Origin: Saprospiraceae bacterium
GTDB lineage: Bacteria; Bacteroidota; Bacteroidia; Chitinophagales; Saprospiraceae
Length of the DNA stretch: 19,025 nucleotides
Assembly (NCBI GenBank): GCA_023299965.1
Contig: JALZVN010000201.1
Location: 1 to 19,025, forward strand
Direction: 5' to 3'
Shown here: positions 7,181 to 14,157 of the stretch, in pieces
Layout: the number at the start of each line of letters is the position of its first letter
How positions within the stretch are numbered: position 1 is the first letter of the stretch
Notes under the pieces: generated by a model
What the model was told of the DNA's origin: nothing
The model's input: the letters and a program-made list of their open reading frames with translations, nothing else
Databases searched by the model: none
Made by a program: the position numbers and the translations under genes

Positions 7181-8032
7181 TTAGAATGGCTTAAATATCA
7201 CTCTTCTATGCTTGCTGTCATTAGGCTCTAATCCTGACAACAACCTGCTCTCCCCAAAGCCTTTTGCGCTGAGTCTTGAGCTACTTATTCCATTATTTAC
7301 AAGATAAGCTCTACAAGCTTCAGCTCTCTGCTGAGACAAGCTTTGGTTTCCTTCAGCACTACCAGACGCATCAGTATGGCCTTCGATCATCAATTTTGTA
7401 GACATGTTCCTTTTTAATATACCTATCAGTTCATTTAAATCAACTTGTGACTTAGTTACTAAAATAGACCGTCCTTTTTCAAACTCTACTGATTTAAGAT
7501 TATCCAGTATGCTCAACTCTTCCTTACTGAAAGGACATCCCCCATTCTTGGCATTCCCTGCGACGTTTGGACATTTGTCTAAATGATCAAAAATCCCATC
7601 TCCATCTCCATCAGGTGGACATCCAGACTCGCTTGCAAAATTTATGTTAGGACAAGAATCATCCTTGTCATAGACGCCATCTCCATCTGAATCACTTGGG
7701 CAACCATTATTAGCTTCAACGCCAGCTATTTCTGGGCACCTATCTAACGAATCATATACACCATCATTGTCTATATCGCTTGGACAACCTTTATTTTCAG
7801 CAATACCAGCCAATCTAGGGCAAGCATCGTCCGAATCTAAAATACCATCATTATCTGTATCTACTTCTTCAACCACCACAGGAACTGGTGGGATCATTTT
7901 ATTGAGATCAGGTTTTTCTCTTCCCAATAACATATACCAGAATAGCCAAAAAAATAATAATATAACTACAATGGCTATCAAAAAATCATCTCTTTCCTTC
8001 TTATTAGGAAAACCTAGCAAATAATTACTCAT
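7181..8032 (-). CDS. Membrane-anchored TSP3-repeat OmpA-family protein
   Basis: A 283-residue envelope protein likely to bind peptidoglycan. Order of parts: a short basic N-terminus, one hydrophobic helix (about 18-36) with no cleavage site or lipobox, then four calcium-binding thrombospondin type-3 repeats with DxDxDG cores (58-71, 86-99, 114-127, 141-154), each ending in a CP. Last comes an OmpA C-terminal domain (about 180-283) with IEGHTDASGS (216-225) and the closing NDSKHRRVIF (271-280). The uncleaved N-terminal helix suggests an inner-membrane anchor with the OmpA domain in the periplasm, unlike porin-type OmpA. It lies directly downstream of the broken lectin gene on the same strand; a former operon is possible. 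A terminator lies further downstream. Confidence 0.9.
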   Translation of the reverse strand: MSNYLLGFPNKKERDDFLIAIVVILLFFWLFWYMLLGREKPDLNKMIPPVPVVVEEVDTDNDGILDSDDACPRLAGIAENKGCPSDIDNDGVYDSLDRCPEIAGVEANNGCPSDSDGDGVYDKDDSCPNINFASESGCPPDGDGDGIFDHLDKCPNVAGNAKNGGCPFSKEELSILDNLKSVEFEKGRSILVTKSQVDLNELIGILKRNMSTKLMIEGHTDASGSAEGNQSLSQQRAEACRAYLVNNGISSSRLSAKGFGESRLLSGLEPNDSKHRRVIFKPF

Positions 8033-8088
8033 AAAGTGTTTGTTCTTTCCGTTAGTAAGTTCATTGTTCCTTAGGACTACAGATATCT

Positions 8089-8750
8089 CTAGAAGTAACT
8101 GTATAGAGGTATAAAAACCTCTGAGTTTCCTCCAAACACGTCATTTATTAAATCAATTTTATAATTGATTCTTTCTTCACAATCAAATAAAACAAATAAT
8201 GTATTCGACTCAGGTTGCCATTCAATTTTAACATTATGCTAATTTCCATCTTCTATATTTACGTTTGAGCTTGCCAGAACTAGTCCCTGCTAATTGTTAG
8301 TACCGGAATGAATGAAGTCTCCATCTCGCGTTAAAGCTATATGGTCAAAAGTAGAATCATTGAATGAATTATTTGGATCATTATGTTGGTAAGTATCAAA
8401 CTCAATAGCAATGGATGGTTGATTTTGCCCCAATCCAAAAGATGGAGTATTTGAAGAAGTAAACTGATTAGAGATTATATTTTTGAAAAAAATGCGACTC
8501 CATCTCCATCATCATTATTTCCGAAAAATAATTCTGTAAACAAAATTACAGGCTCAGTCAAGTCTAAAACATTATTTGAAGGGCACCTCTGTCAACCCCA
8601 TCAACTTGTACAGAATCTACAGATAACGGATAACAATCAAAATTATTTACGGAACCTACTGTAGTAAATTGAGCCCCCACATTGTTAGACATGAATAAGG
8701 ATATATTCAATAGAAACACTCCGTATAAAACGCGACCTAAATTCAATCAT
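8089..8750 (-). pseudogene. Broken L-type lectin-like secreted protein gene
   Basis: The remains of a secreted protein with a bacterial L-type (legume-like) lectin domain, spread over all three minus-strand frames. Frame one (from about 8746) gives a signal peptide ending NNVGAQ and then FTTVGSVNNFDCY, the usual start of the domain. Near 8575 it shifts to a second frame with LTEPVILFTELFFGNNDDGD. After a T7 run near 8493 it shifts to a third frame with PSIAIEFDTYQ, FDHIAL and NIEDGN-stop-HNVKIEW. Two TAG codons interrupt the third frame (8290-8292, 8239-8241); the second replaces the Trp expected before His. The ATG at 8748-8750 is also out of frame with the signal peptide. A promoter box is still present. 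Homopolymer read errors could explain the shifts but not the Trp-to-TAG change. Confidence 0.8.
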
Positions 8751-8769
8751 TTATTTTTTCGCCTAACTA

Positions 8770-8777
8770 CAAAATTA
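8770..8777 (-). promoter_or_regulatory. -7 promoter box of the lectin pseudogene
   Basis: On the minus strand this reads TAATTTTG, matching TAnnTTTG, 19 nt before the old start codon. Its survival suggests the gene was broken recently, or that the downstream OmpA gene still uses this promoter. Confidence 0.5.
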
Positions 8778-9001
8778 GAACCTTAATCAAATTACATTTT
8801 AATAAATCCAATCTTTCTTAATCGATTGAGCTTATATAATGGAGATATTTCCAGTCGTTTTTACCCTTCTTTGACAGTCAAATTTTTAATAAATAAAACT
8901 GAAATGCCTAAACTTGCGTTTCCAGACTGAAAAGAACTTAAAAGTAGTATATTACATATTCCTATATACTTACTATTATAAATGATTAGACAGAATTTTA
9001 G
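8778..9001. other. Intergenic region before the HAD gene
   Basis: AT-rich spacer between the divergently oriented lectin pseudogene and the HAD hydrolase. I see no exact TAnnTTTG box for the plus-strand gene, no RNA gene and no ORF. Confidence 0.5.
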
Positions 9002-9616
9002 ATGGCAGAAATAAAAACAATAGTATTTGATTTAGGAGGTGTTCTTGTAGATTGGAATCCTAGATATGTATATAGAACCATATTTGATACTGAAGAAAAG
9101 GTAGAATGGTTTGTGACAAACATTTGTTCGCTTGAATGGAATGAAGAACAAGATGGGGGTAGACTTATAGCTGAAGCTAATAAAATATTAGTTGCTAAGC
9201 ATCCTGAATATGAGAAAGAAATACTAGCCTATTATGAACGATGGGAAGAGATGTTGAATGGCTCTAATCAAGATGTAGTAGATATTCTGAGATCTTTAAG
9301 AGACAATACGAAATATAGGGTCTATGCTTTGACAAATTGGTCGGCAGAAACCTTCCCTAGAGCACTTGAACAATTTGATTTTCTAAAATGGTTTGAAGGA
9401 ATTATTGTATCTGGAAAAGAATATCTGAAGAAACCCGATCCTGCGATATATGATTTACTTGTGAGACGATATCAAATAAATGTAGAAAGCGCAGTATTTA
9501 TAGATGATAATCAACGTAATGTAGATGCATCAAATAAATATGGTCTGCCTGCTATCAAGTTTGACTCTGCAGAACAGTTAAAACAAGACTTAGAGAAATT
9601 AGGTGTAGAACTTTAA
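9002..9616 (+). CDS. HAD-family hydrolase, YihX/haloacid-dehalogenase-like
   Basis: A 204-residue cytosolic hydrolase of the haloacid dehalogenase superfamily, subfamily I with an alpha-helical cap. All four motifs are present: motif I VFDLGGVLVDWNP (8-20) with nucleophile D10, motif II LTNWS (110-114), motif III Lys in KKPDPAIY (143-150), and motif IV FIDDNQRN (166-173) with D168/D169. The order and spacing resemble YihX, a sugar-phosphate phosphatase (glucose-1-phosphate), but DLGG at motif I is shared by several subgroups, so the substrate stays open. It is a single gene with no partner on its strand; the dispersed element and a leftward glycosyltransferase follow. Confidence 0.9.
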   Translation: MAEIKTIVFDLGGVLVDWNPRYVYRTIFDTEEKVEWFVTNICSLEWNEEQDGGRLIAEANKILVAKHPEYEKEILAYYERWEEMLNGSNQDVVDILRSLRDNTKYRVYALTNWSAETFPRALEQFDFLKWFEGIIVSGKEYLKKPDPAIYDLLVRRYQINVESAVFIDDNQRNVDASNKYGLPAIKFDSAEQLKQDLEKLGVEL

Positions 9617-9661
9617 TTTACAACAAGAATACGTTTTCTGATAAGATATTTTTTTTTGGAC

Positions 9662-9841
9662 AAGGGATCGTAGTCATGCGACTAGTGCGCTGATTTGTAG
9701 AAAAGCAATGGAGCAGTCCCTGCATAGCAAGGCGGGCATGCTAAAGGACCTGGTGACGCAGAGCGCGGTCCTGACGTCTAGTCTCGATATATGTGTGGCG
9801 TGGGTGGCGTGGATGCAAATAGCATCGAGATCCAGTCAGGA
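9662..9841. repeat. Hairpin-rich dispersed element, copy 2
   Basis: An intergenic, GC-richer stretch in an AT-rich region. It starts with AAGGGATCGTAG (9662-9673) and has GCATAGC exactly 60 nt later (9722-9728), the same two motifs and spacing as the element at 764-880 but in the opposite orientation. Its right half folds: TCCTGAC/GTCAGGA (9769-9775 with 9835-9841) encloses TCTCGAT/ATCGAGA (9782-9788 with 9824-9830). GGACC/GGTCC (9746-9750 with 9767-9771) is an alternative stem. No ORF lies in it. It may be a non-coding RNA or a non-autonomous mobile element. Confidence 0.65.
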
Positions 9842-9890
9842 TGGCCCCAAATAATTATACTTTTGAAATTAGAAATGAAACTTGTTAATT

Positions 9891-11099
9891 TTATTTGACA
9901 GCTTGCTTTTCCGCCTCTAAACGTTTTGCCTTTTCCCATACTACGGATTGGCTTCCCTTTATGAATCTGAAGAACCCTTTATAAACGGAGTAATTCATAA
10001 CACAAAAATAGTAAGGGATGAAAAATACCTTAAACTTGAGCTTCTGCTTCTCCAATAGATATCCTATTGCAGCTAGTAAGTAAAAGGCTACTTGTCCCAT
10101 CAAAGTCAGCACGAAAAATGGATGCCCTCCCATCGCCAATGGTATATTTACAATAAGCAATACGATCAAAGCTAAGGGAGTTAATGTCCATCTTAGAACT
10201 CGATGAGAAATGTATTGAAATGACAAAACGCCGTATTTAAAAATATTCAACAAAGGAATAAGTCTTGATATAGCTTGCAAACCTCCTGCTGAAATGCGAA
10301 TTTTTCTTTTGAGCTCCTCTCCTACTGAGGCAGATGCACTTTCTACTGCGTATGCTCCTGCTTCATATCTCACTACATACCCCTTCATAGCAATCTTGAG
10401 CGTCATGAAAAAATCTTCGATCACTGTATCCTTTGGTACTGCCTGATATAGATCTGTGCGCAAAGAAAATAGCTCTCCTGCTGCACCTACTACACTATAT
10501 AGCTCAGAATCCCATTTCTTTAGAGTTGATTCATACTTCCAATAAAAGCCTTCTCCTGCAGAGTTTGCAGAATCCTCAGCTTCCATGCTTACTCGCTTTT
10601 CACCAGCGACTGCGCCTACTTTAGGATTGGCATAGTGCGCCACTATATTTCGGATAGCCATTTTATTTACAAATGTATTGGCATCAGTATAAATAGTAAT
10701 GGGTGTTTCAACAAATTCCATAATACGCTCAACAGCCGCGATCTTTCCTTTTCTTTCATCGCTGTGGTAGAGACTCCACTTAATGCCGTCTGCAAAAGGG
10801 TAATCATTTACCTTTTTAGGGGTATCATCACTTGACCCATCTGTTACGAAAAGGAATTCTATTTTATGCTTAGGGTATTCAAAAGCAAGGCAATTCTCAA
10901 TCTTATCCTCTATCCAGTCTTCCTCATTGTAGGCTGCCACTACAAAAGTGACTGCAGGTAAGTCTTGTTCTTGAAAGCCTTCTATCGTTAGCTTACCCTT
11001 GAATAAGCGTTTTATTCTGACTAAAAAAAACAGTACAATACCATACCCGATGTAGGTATATAGTATAATAAACAACGATATAAAGAAAATTACCTTCAA
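9891..11099 (-). CDS. Membrane GT2 glycosyltransferase
   Basis: A 402-residue inner-membrane family 2 glycosyltransferase that would add sugars from nucleotide donors during polysaccharide synthesis. An N-terminal helix (about 4-27) precedes the GT-A domain: VAAYNEED (54-61), VTDGSSDDT (85-93, UDP-binding Asp), TDANT (138-142, the DxD-like metal site) and IEDF (227-230, catalytic base region). RKIRISAGGLQ (265-275) sits where processive synthases have their R/Q-rich acceptor motif. At least three C-terminal helices (about 303-350 and 356-377) follow. This layout fits hyaluronan/cellulose/PNAG-type synthases, but product and processivity cannot be read. It is divergent from the receiver/PGT operon with a 437-bp intergenic region between them, so shared regulation is plausible. 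Confidence 0.92.
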   Translation of the reverse strand: MKVIFFISLFIILYTYIGYGIVLFFLVRIKRLFKGKLTIEGFQEQDLPAVTFVVAAYNEEDWIEDKIENCLAFEYPKHKIEFLFVTDGSSDDTPKKVNDYPFADGIKWSLYHSDERKGKIAAVERIMEFVETPITIYTDANTFVNKMAIRNIVAHYANPKVGAVAGEKRVSMEAEDSANSAGEGFYWKYESTLKKWDSELYSVVGAAGELFSLRTDLYQAVPKDTVIEDFFMTLKIAMKGYVVRYEAGAYAVESASASVGEELKRKIRISAGGLQAISRLIPLLNIFKYGVLSFQYISHRVLRWTLTPLALIVLLIVNIPLAMGGHPFFVLTLMGQVAFYLLAAIGYLLEKQKLKFKVFFIPYYFCVMNYSVYKGFFRFIKGSQSVVWEKAKRLEAEKQAVK

Positions 11100-11560
11100 T
11101 GTGACTTATTCGTGATAGTAGGGTCTAATAAAATGTATATCGGTCTATAAGGACAATAGAAGTGCCAAATTACGCTTTTTGAAAGTTATAGCTCGTAAAA
11201 TATATATATAAGCTTCTTTAAACCCAATATTTAGGTTTTTTGGTGCTAAGACAAATAAATAAAATTTATATAGCATGTAAAATGCTATATTTCTTATATT
11301 TGTGAAGAACACTAGTTCTAAACACAAACATCTTAAGGAAACTATTTAAGAAATTATTTAGTTAAAGTGTTACAATACCGAAGTGTCCCTTGAATAATAT
11401 CATCCATAAACCTACTATTTCTCCAAAATAGCTCTCAAGACCTTCATATTTTATTGTAATAGGCTAATTATGACATGTCACATTATGGCACGATTTTGTT
11501 AGTAAGAGTACCTGCTAGGTTATAGCTTGGACTTGTTTGTTAGAAATTAAAGATTTGATT
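11100..11560. other. Divergent regulatory region of the polysaccharide locus
   Basis: About 460 bp separate the leftward GT2 gene from the rightward operon. It holds a perfect 9-bp inverted repeat and -7 box (11268-11302), a small AGAAC/GTTCT repeat (11306-11319) at the likely transcription start, and the 10-bp palindrome TGACATGTCA (11471-11480). For the leftward gene I find no exact TAnnTTTG box. The 60-codon minus-strand frame inside (11145-11327) has no features of a protein and is not called. Confidence 0.6.
11268..11302 (+). promoter_or_regulatory. Inverted repeat plus -7 box, operon promoter
   Basis: ATATAGCAT and ATGCTATAT (11268-11276 and 11282-11290) form a perfect 9-bp inverted repeat with a 5-bp spacer. 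It ends 4 bp before TATATTTG (11295-11302), a full TAnnTTTG box. The repeat fills the space where RNA polymerase would contact -33, the position expected of a repressor operator. The leader to the first gene would be about 250 nt. Confidence 0.55.
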
Positions 11561-11941
11561 GTGAAAGAAACGATATTAATAGTAGATGATCATGATAGTG
11601 TACGCCTTATTTTAGGTAACATCTTGGTTAAAAGCTACAATGTTGTAACGAAGAGCGACGGTATAGAAGCTTTTGGTTGGTTACATTTAGGTAACGAACC
11701 TGACTTAATCATCTTGGATATGGTAATGCCACGACTTCATGGTATGACATTTTTAAGTAATATTAAGTCAAGTGGACTTTTTTCACATATTCCCGTGATA
11801 GTCCTTACTGGTAATGAGAATAAAGAATTCGAAAACCAAGTAAGACAAATGGGTGCAAATGGCTTTATTAGAAAGCCATTCAAACCTGATAATTTGAGAG
11901 AAACGATTGCCAATACACTGCGACAAACGCAACTAGTTTAA
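11561..11941 (+). CDS. Single-domain response regulator (receiver only)
   Basis: A 126-residue receiver protein with no output domain; it would pass a phosphoryl signal by protein contact. All key residues are present: D9/D10 (ILIVDDHD), phospho-acceptor D53 (LIILDMVMP), T83 (VIVLTG) and K105 (IRKPF). I chose the GTG at 11561 because it gives the usual V/MKETILIVDD start; a TTG at 11537 would add eight atypical residues. It is the first gene of the polysaccharide operon and ends 19 bp before the receiver/PGT fusion, so the fusion protein or a kinase elsewhere is its likely partner. No histidine kinase is in the window. Confidence 0.9.
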   Translation: MKETILIVDDHDSVRLILGNILVKSYNVVTKSDGIEAFGWLHLGNEPDLIILDMVMPRLHGMTFLSNIKSSGLFSHIPVIVLTGNENKEFENQVRQMGANGFIRKPFKPDNLRETIANTLRQTQLV

Positions 11942-11960
11942 TGTAATCGAAAAATGTGTT

Positions 11961-13079
11961 ATGGATATTTTAACTCCTTCACTTCCCAAAATTGGGAGAA
12001 TTAATACTAAAGAGATTCTAGTAGTAGGCTTCGAGGATGATGCTTTTGCTGTGTTAAGCAAGCATAAGAATGGTTCTCGAAATTACCACTTAACAAGGAT
12101 CAATTCTTCTTTCCAAGCTTTTAGAAAGCTTAGTGAGAGCTTACAGAATGATATTCCTAGTGAGCAACCGCAAGCTATTTTGTGTGATATCGATTTTCTA
12201 AAAGAAGACTTTTTCAATTTATTGAAAAAAATTAGAACTGATAAACTCACCAAAAACATACCTTTCATCACTTTGTCAGCTAGAAATACAAAGCTTTCTA
12301 TCAAGGAAGCTGCTCTACACGGCATAGATGACCATTTTTCCTTAATTAATTTAAAATGGAGTTTAATCACTAAGCGTATTGAATTCTTGTGCCAATTCAA
12401 GCAAGAAATTGCAATGGAGGCGAATCAAGTTTCAGCGCCGTTCACACCATACAGTATTCCATTTAAAAAGCGTCTTTTTGATATCTTCTTTGCTTGTTGT
12501 GTATTGTTGGTTTTGAGTCCACTACTATTATTAGTGGCTATAGCAGTAAAACTGGAAACAAAAGGAGGAATCTTTTACCTCTCTAAAAGAGCAGGTTCAG
12601 GATATAAGACTTTTGATTTTATCAAATTTAGATCAATGGGTGTCAATGCTGACTCTAAGCTAATAGAGCTTGCACACCTTAATCAATACGATGGAACTGT
12701 TAAAGCAACAGCTCCGACTTTTGTGAAGCTTCAGAATGACCCTAGGGTTACTAAAGTAGGCAAACTAATCAGAAAAACAAGTATTGACGAGTTACCACAG
12801 TTATTCAATGTCCTTCGTGGAGATATGTCTATCGTCGGTAACAGACCGCTTCCCTTGTATGAAGCTGAACAGTTAACTAAAGATCAGTGGATTACGAGAT
12901 TTCACGCACCTGCAGGACTTACGGGACTTTGGCAAATTTCTAAAAGAGGCAAGAAAGATATGTCTTCTGAAGAAAGAATCATGCTGGATATCGACTACGC
13001 AAAGAAGTATTCTGTTAGAATGGATTTAAAAATTCTTCTAAAAACTCTTCCTGCAATGATACAAGATGAACAAGTATAA
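11961..13079 (+). CDS. Receiver-like domain fused to polyprenyl-P phosphoglycosyl transferase
   Basis: A 372-residue protein with two parts. Residues about 18-147 are a receiver-like domain: E25/D26/D27 acidic cluster, phospho-acceptor-position D76 (AILCDIDF), S106 in FITLSA, but Leu127 where the conserved Lys of receivers should be (DDHFSL). Residues about 166-372 are a WbaP/PglC-type bacterial sugar transferase: one hydrophobic re-entrant/membrane helix (about 174-197), KRAGSGYKTFDFIKFRSM (209-226), the catalytic SIDELPQLFNVLRGDMS (274-290) with the D276-E277 pair, GNRPLP (293-298) and PAGLTGLWQ (317-325). The enzyme half moves a sugar-phosphate onto undecaprenyl phosphate, the first step of exopolysaccharide assembly. 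It follows the free receiver by 19 bp. The fusion implies direct control of initiation; the loss of Lys suggests it may not switch normally on phosphorylation. Confidence 0.92.
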   Translation: MDILTPSLPKIGRINTKEILVVGFEDDAFAVLSKHKNGSRNYHLTRINSSFQAFRKLSESLQNDIPSEQPQAILCDIDFLKEDFFNLLKKIRTDKLTKNIPFITLSARNTKLSIKEAALHGIDDHFSLINLKWSLITKRIEFLCQFKQEIAMEANQVSAPFTPYSIPFKKRLFDIFFACCVLLVLSPLLLLVAIAVKLETKGGIFYLSKRAGSGYKTFDFIKFRSMGVNADSKLIELAHLNQYDGTVKATAPTFVKLQNDPRVTKVGKLIRKTSIDELPQLFNVLRGDMSIVGNRPLPLYEAEQLTKDQWITRFHAPAGLTGLWQISKRGKKDMSSEERIMLDIDYAKKYSVRMDLKILLKTLPAMIQDEQV

Positions 13080-13197
13080 TTTTTATCTTTATTAAATAGA
13101 TAATTGGCGCTTTTTTTGATTCTCTATGGTAGAGCATGTATTGTGTTCTTATCATATAAAAATCAAGGCCTTTAGCCCCATTCTATTAAATATCAAG
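13080..13197 (+). other. Operon gap with weak terminator-like features
   Basis: The largest gap inside the operon (118 bp). A weak TATCT/AGATA stem is followed only nine bases later by seven T, so partial termination is possible but not clear. No TAnnTTTG box is present. Confidence 0.35.
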
Positions 13198-14154
13198 ATG
13201 GATTCAAATCAACCTCTCGTTTCAATTATAACTGTCAATTTTAACCAATTGGACATAACCTGTGCGTTGTTTGATTCTATCAGACGTAATTCTTATAAGA
13301 ACGTGGAGGTTATCTTGGTGGATAACGCCTCAAGGGAAAATCCAGAACAATACATTTCCGTTAACTATCCTGAAGTTAAATTTCTACGCAGCGAAAAAAA
13401 TCTAGGATTCGCTGGTGGCAATAATCTAGCACTTCCAGAAGTTTCTGGTGAGTATCTATTCTTTGTAAATAACGATGCTGAGCTAACGGATAACTGCATT
13501 GAAATACTTTTAGCACAGTTTGAGAAAAATCCAAAGCTAGGCATCATCAGTCCTAGATTGTGCTATTACCCTAGTGATGAAACTGATCACAAACAATTGA
13601 TCCAATTTGTAGGCTGTACACCAGTAAATAACTTCACCGCCAGAAATAAAACCATTGGTATACTGGAGGAAGACAAAGGGCAATATACTACGCCTAAAGC
13701 CATTCCTTATATCCATGGGGCAGCGATGATGATACCTACAGAAGTAATCAAGAAAACTGGTCCAATGGACGAAATGTTTTTCTTGTACTATGAAGAATTA
13801 GATTGGAGTGAGAGAATCAAAAAGGCTGGATACGAAGTCTACGTAGAACCAAATGCTTTGGTTTTTCATAAAGAATCTGTTTCCGTAGGTAAACTAAGTA
13901 CTTTAAAAACTTACTACCTCAATCGAAATAGAATACTTTTTATGAGGAGAAATAAAAATCCTTTACAAGTTTTACTTTTTAGTTTGTTCCTAGTCTTTGC
14001 TACAATACCGAAAAACACAATTGTATTTATCTTAAAAGGACAATGGGATCACCTCCAAGCATTTTATAAGGCTATCTTTTGGAATTTATCTCACCCAAAG
14101 CACAGTAGTAAATGCCCTAGCCTAGAGCAATTTTCAACCATTACTCAATCCTAA
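13198..14154 (+). CDS. GT2 glycosyltransferase (WcaA/rhamnosyltransferase-like)
   Basis: A 318-residue family 2 glycosyltransferase that probably adds one sugar to the lipid-linked repeat unit. The GT-A fold shows VSIITVNFNQ (8-17), VDNAS (41-45), NLGFAGGNN (68-76), the metal-binding NNDAE (91-95) and the catalytic YEELDWSER (198-206). One membrane-associating helix lies near the C-terminus (about 257-280). The ATG at 13198 is preferred over one at 13126 because the family starts directly before VSIITV and the extra residues look non-coding. It ends 3 bp before the next GT2 gene, so the two are translated together. The pattern matches COG1216-type rhamnosyltransferases, but the sugar is not determined. 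Confidence 0.92.
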   Translation: MDSNQPLVSIITVNFNQLDITCALFDSIRRNSYKNVEVILVDNASRENPEQYISVNYPEVKFLRSEKNLGFAGGNNLALPEVSGEYLFFVNNDAELTDNCIEILLAQFEKNPKLGIISPRLCYYPSDETDHKQLIQFVGCTPVNNFTARNKTIGILEEDKGQYTTPKAIPYIHGAAMMIPTEVIKKTGPMDEMFFLYYEELDWSERIKKAGYEVYVEPNALVFHKESVSVGKLSTLKTYYLNRNRILFMRRNKNPLQVLLFSLFLVFATIPKNTIVFILKGQWDHLQAFYKAIFWNLSHPKHSSKCPSLEQFSTITQS

Positions 14155-14157
14155 TTC

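Noticed and set aside
8239..8292. TAG recoding in the lectin gene
   Set aside because: Two frameshifts accompany the TAG codons and neighbouring genes use TAG as a normal stop or not at all; decay is the simpler explanation.
8564..8746. 60-codon ORF as an intact small secreted protein
   Set aside because: Its sequence matches only the start of a lectin domain whose remainder continues in other frames, so it is the first piece of a pseudogene.
11537..11560. TTG start for the receiver gene
   Set aside because: The extra eight residues do not belong to the receiver fold, while GTG 11561 gives the normal family start.
13126..13197. Upstream ATG for the GT2 gene
   Set aside because: The 24 extra residues precede the normal GT2 start and look like intergenic sequence; ATG 13198 fits the family.
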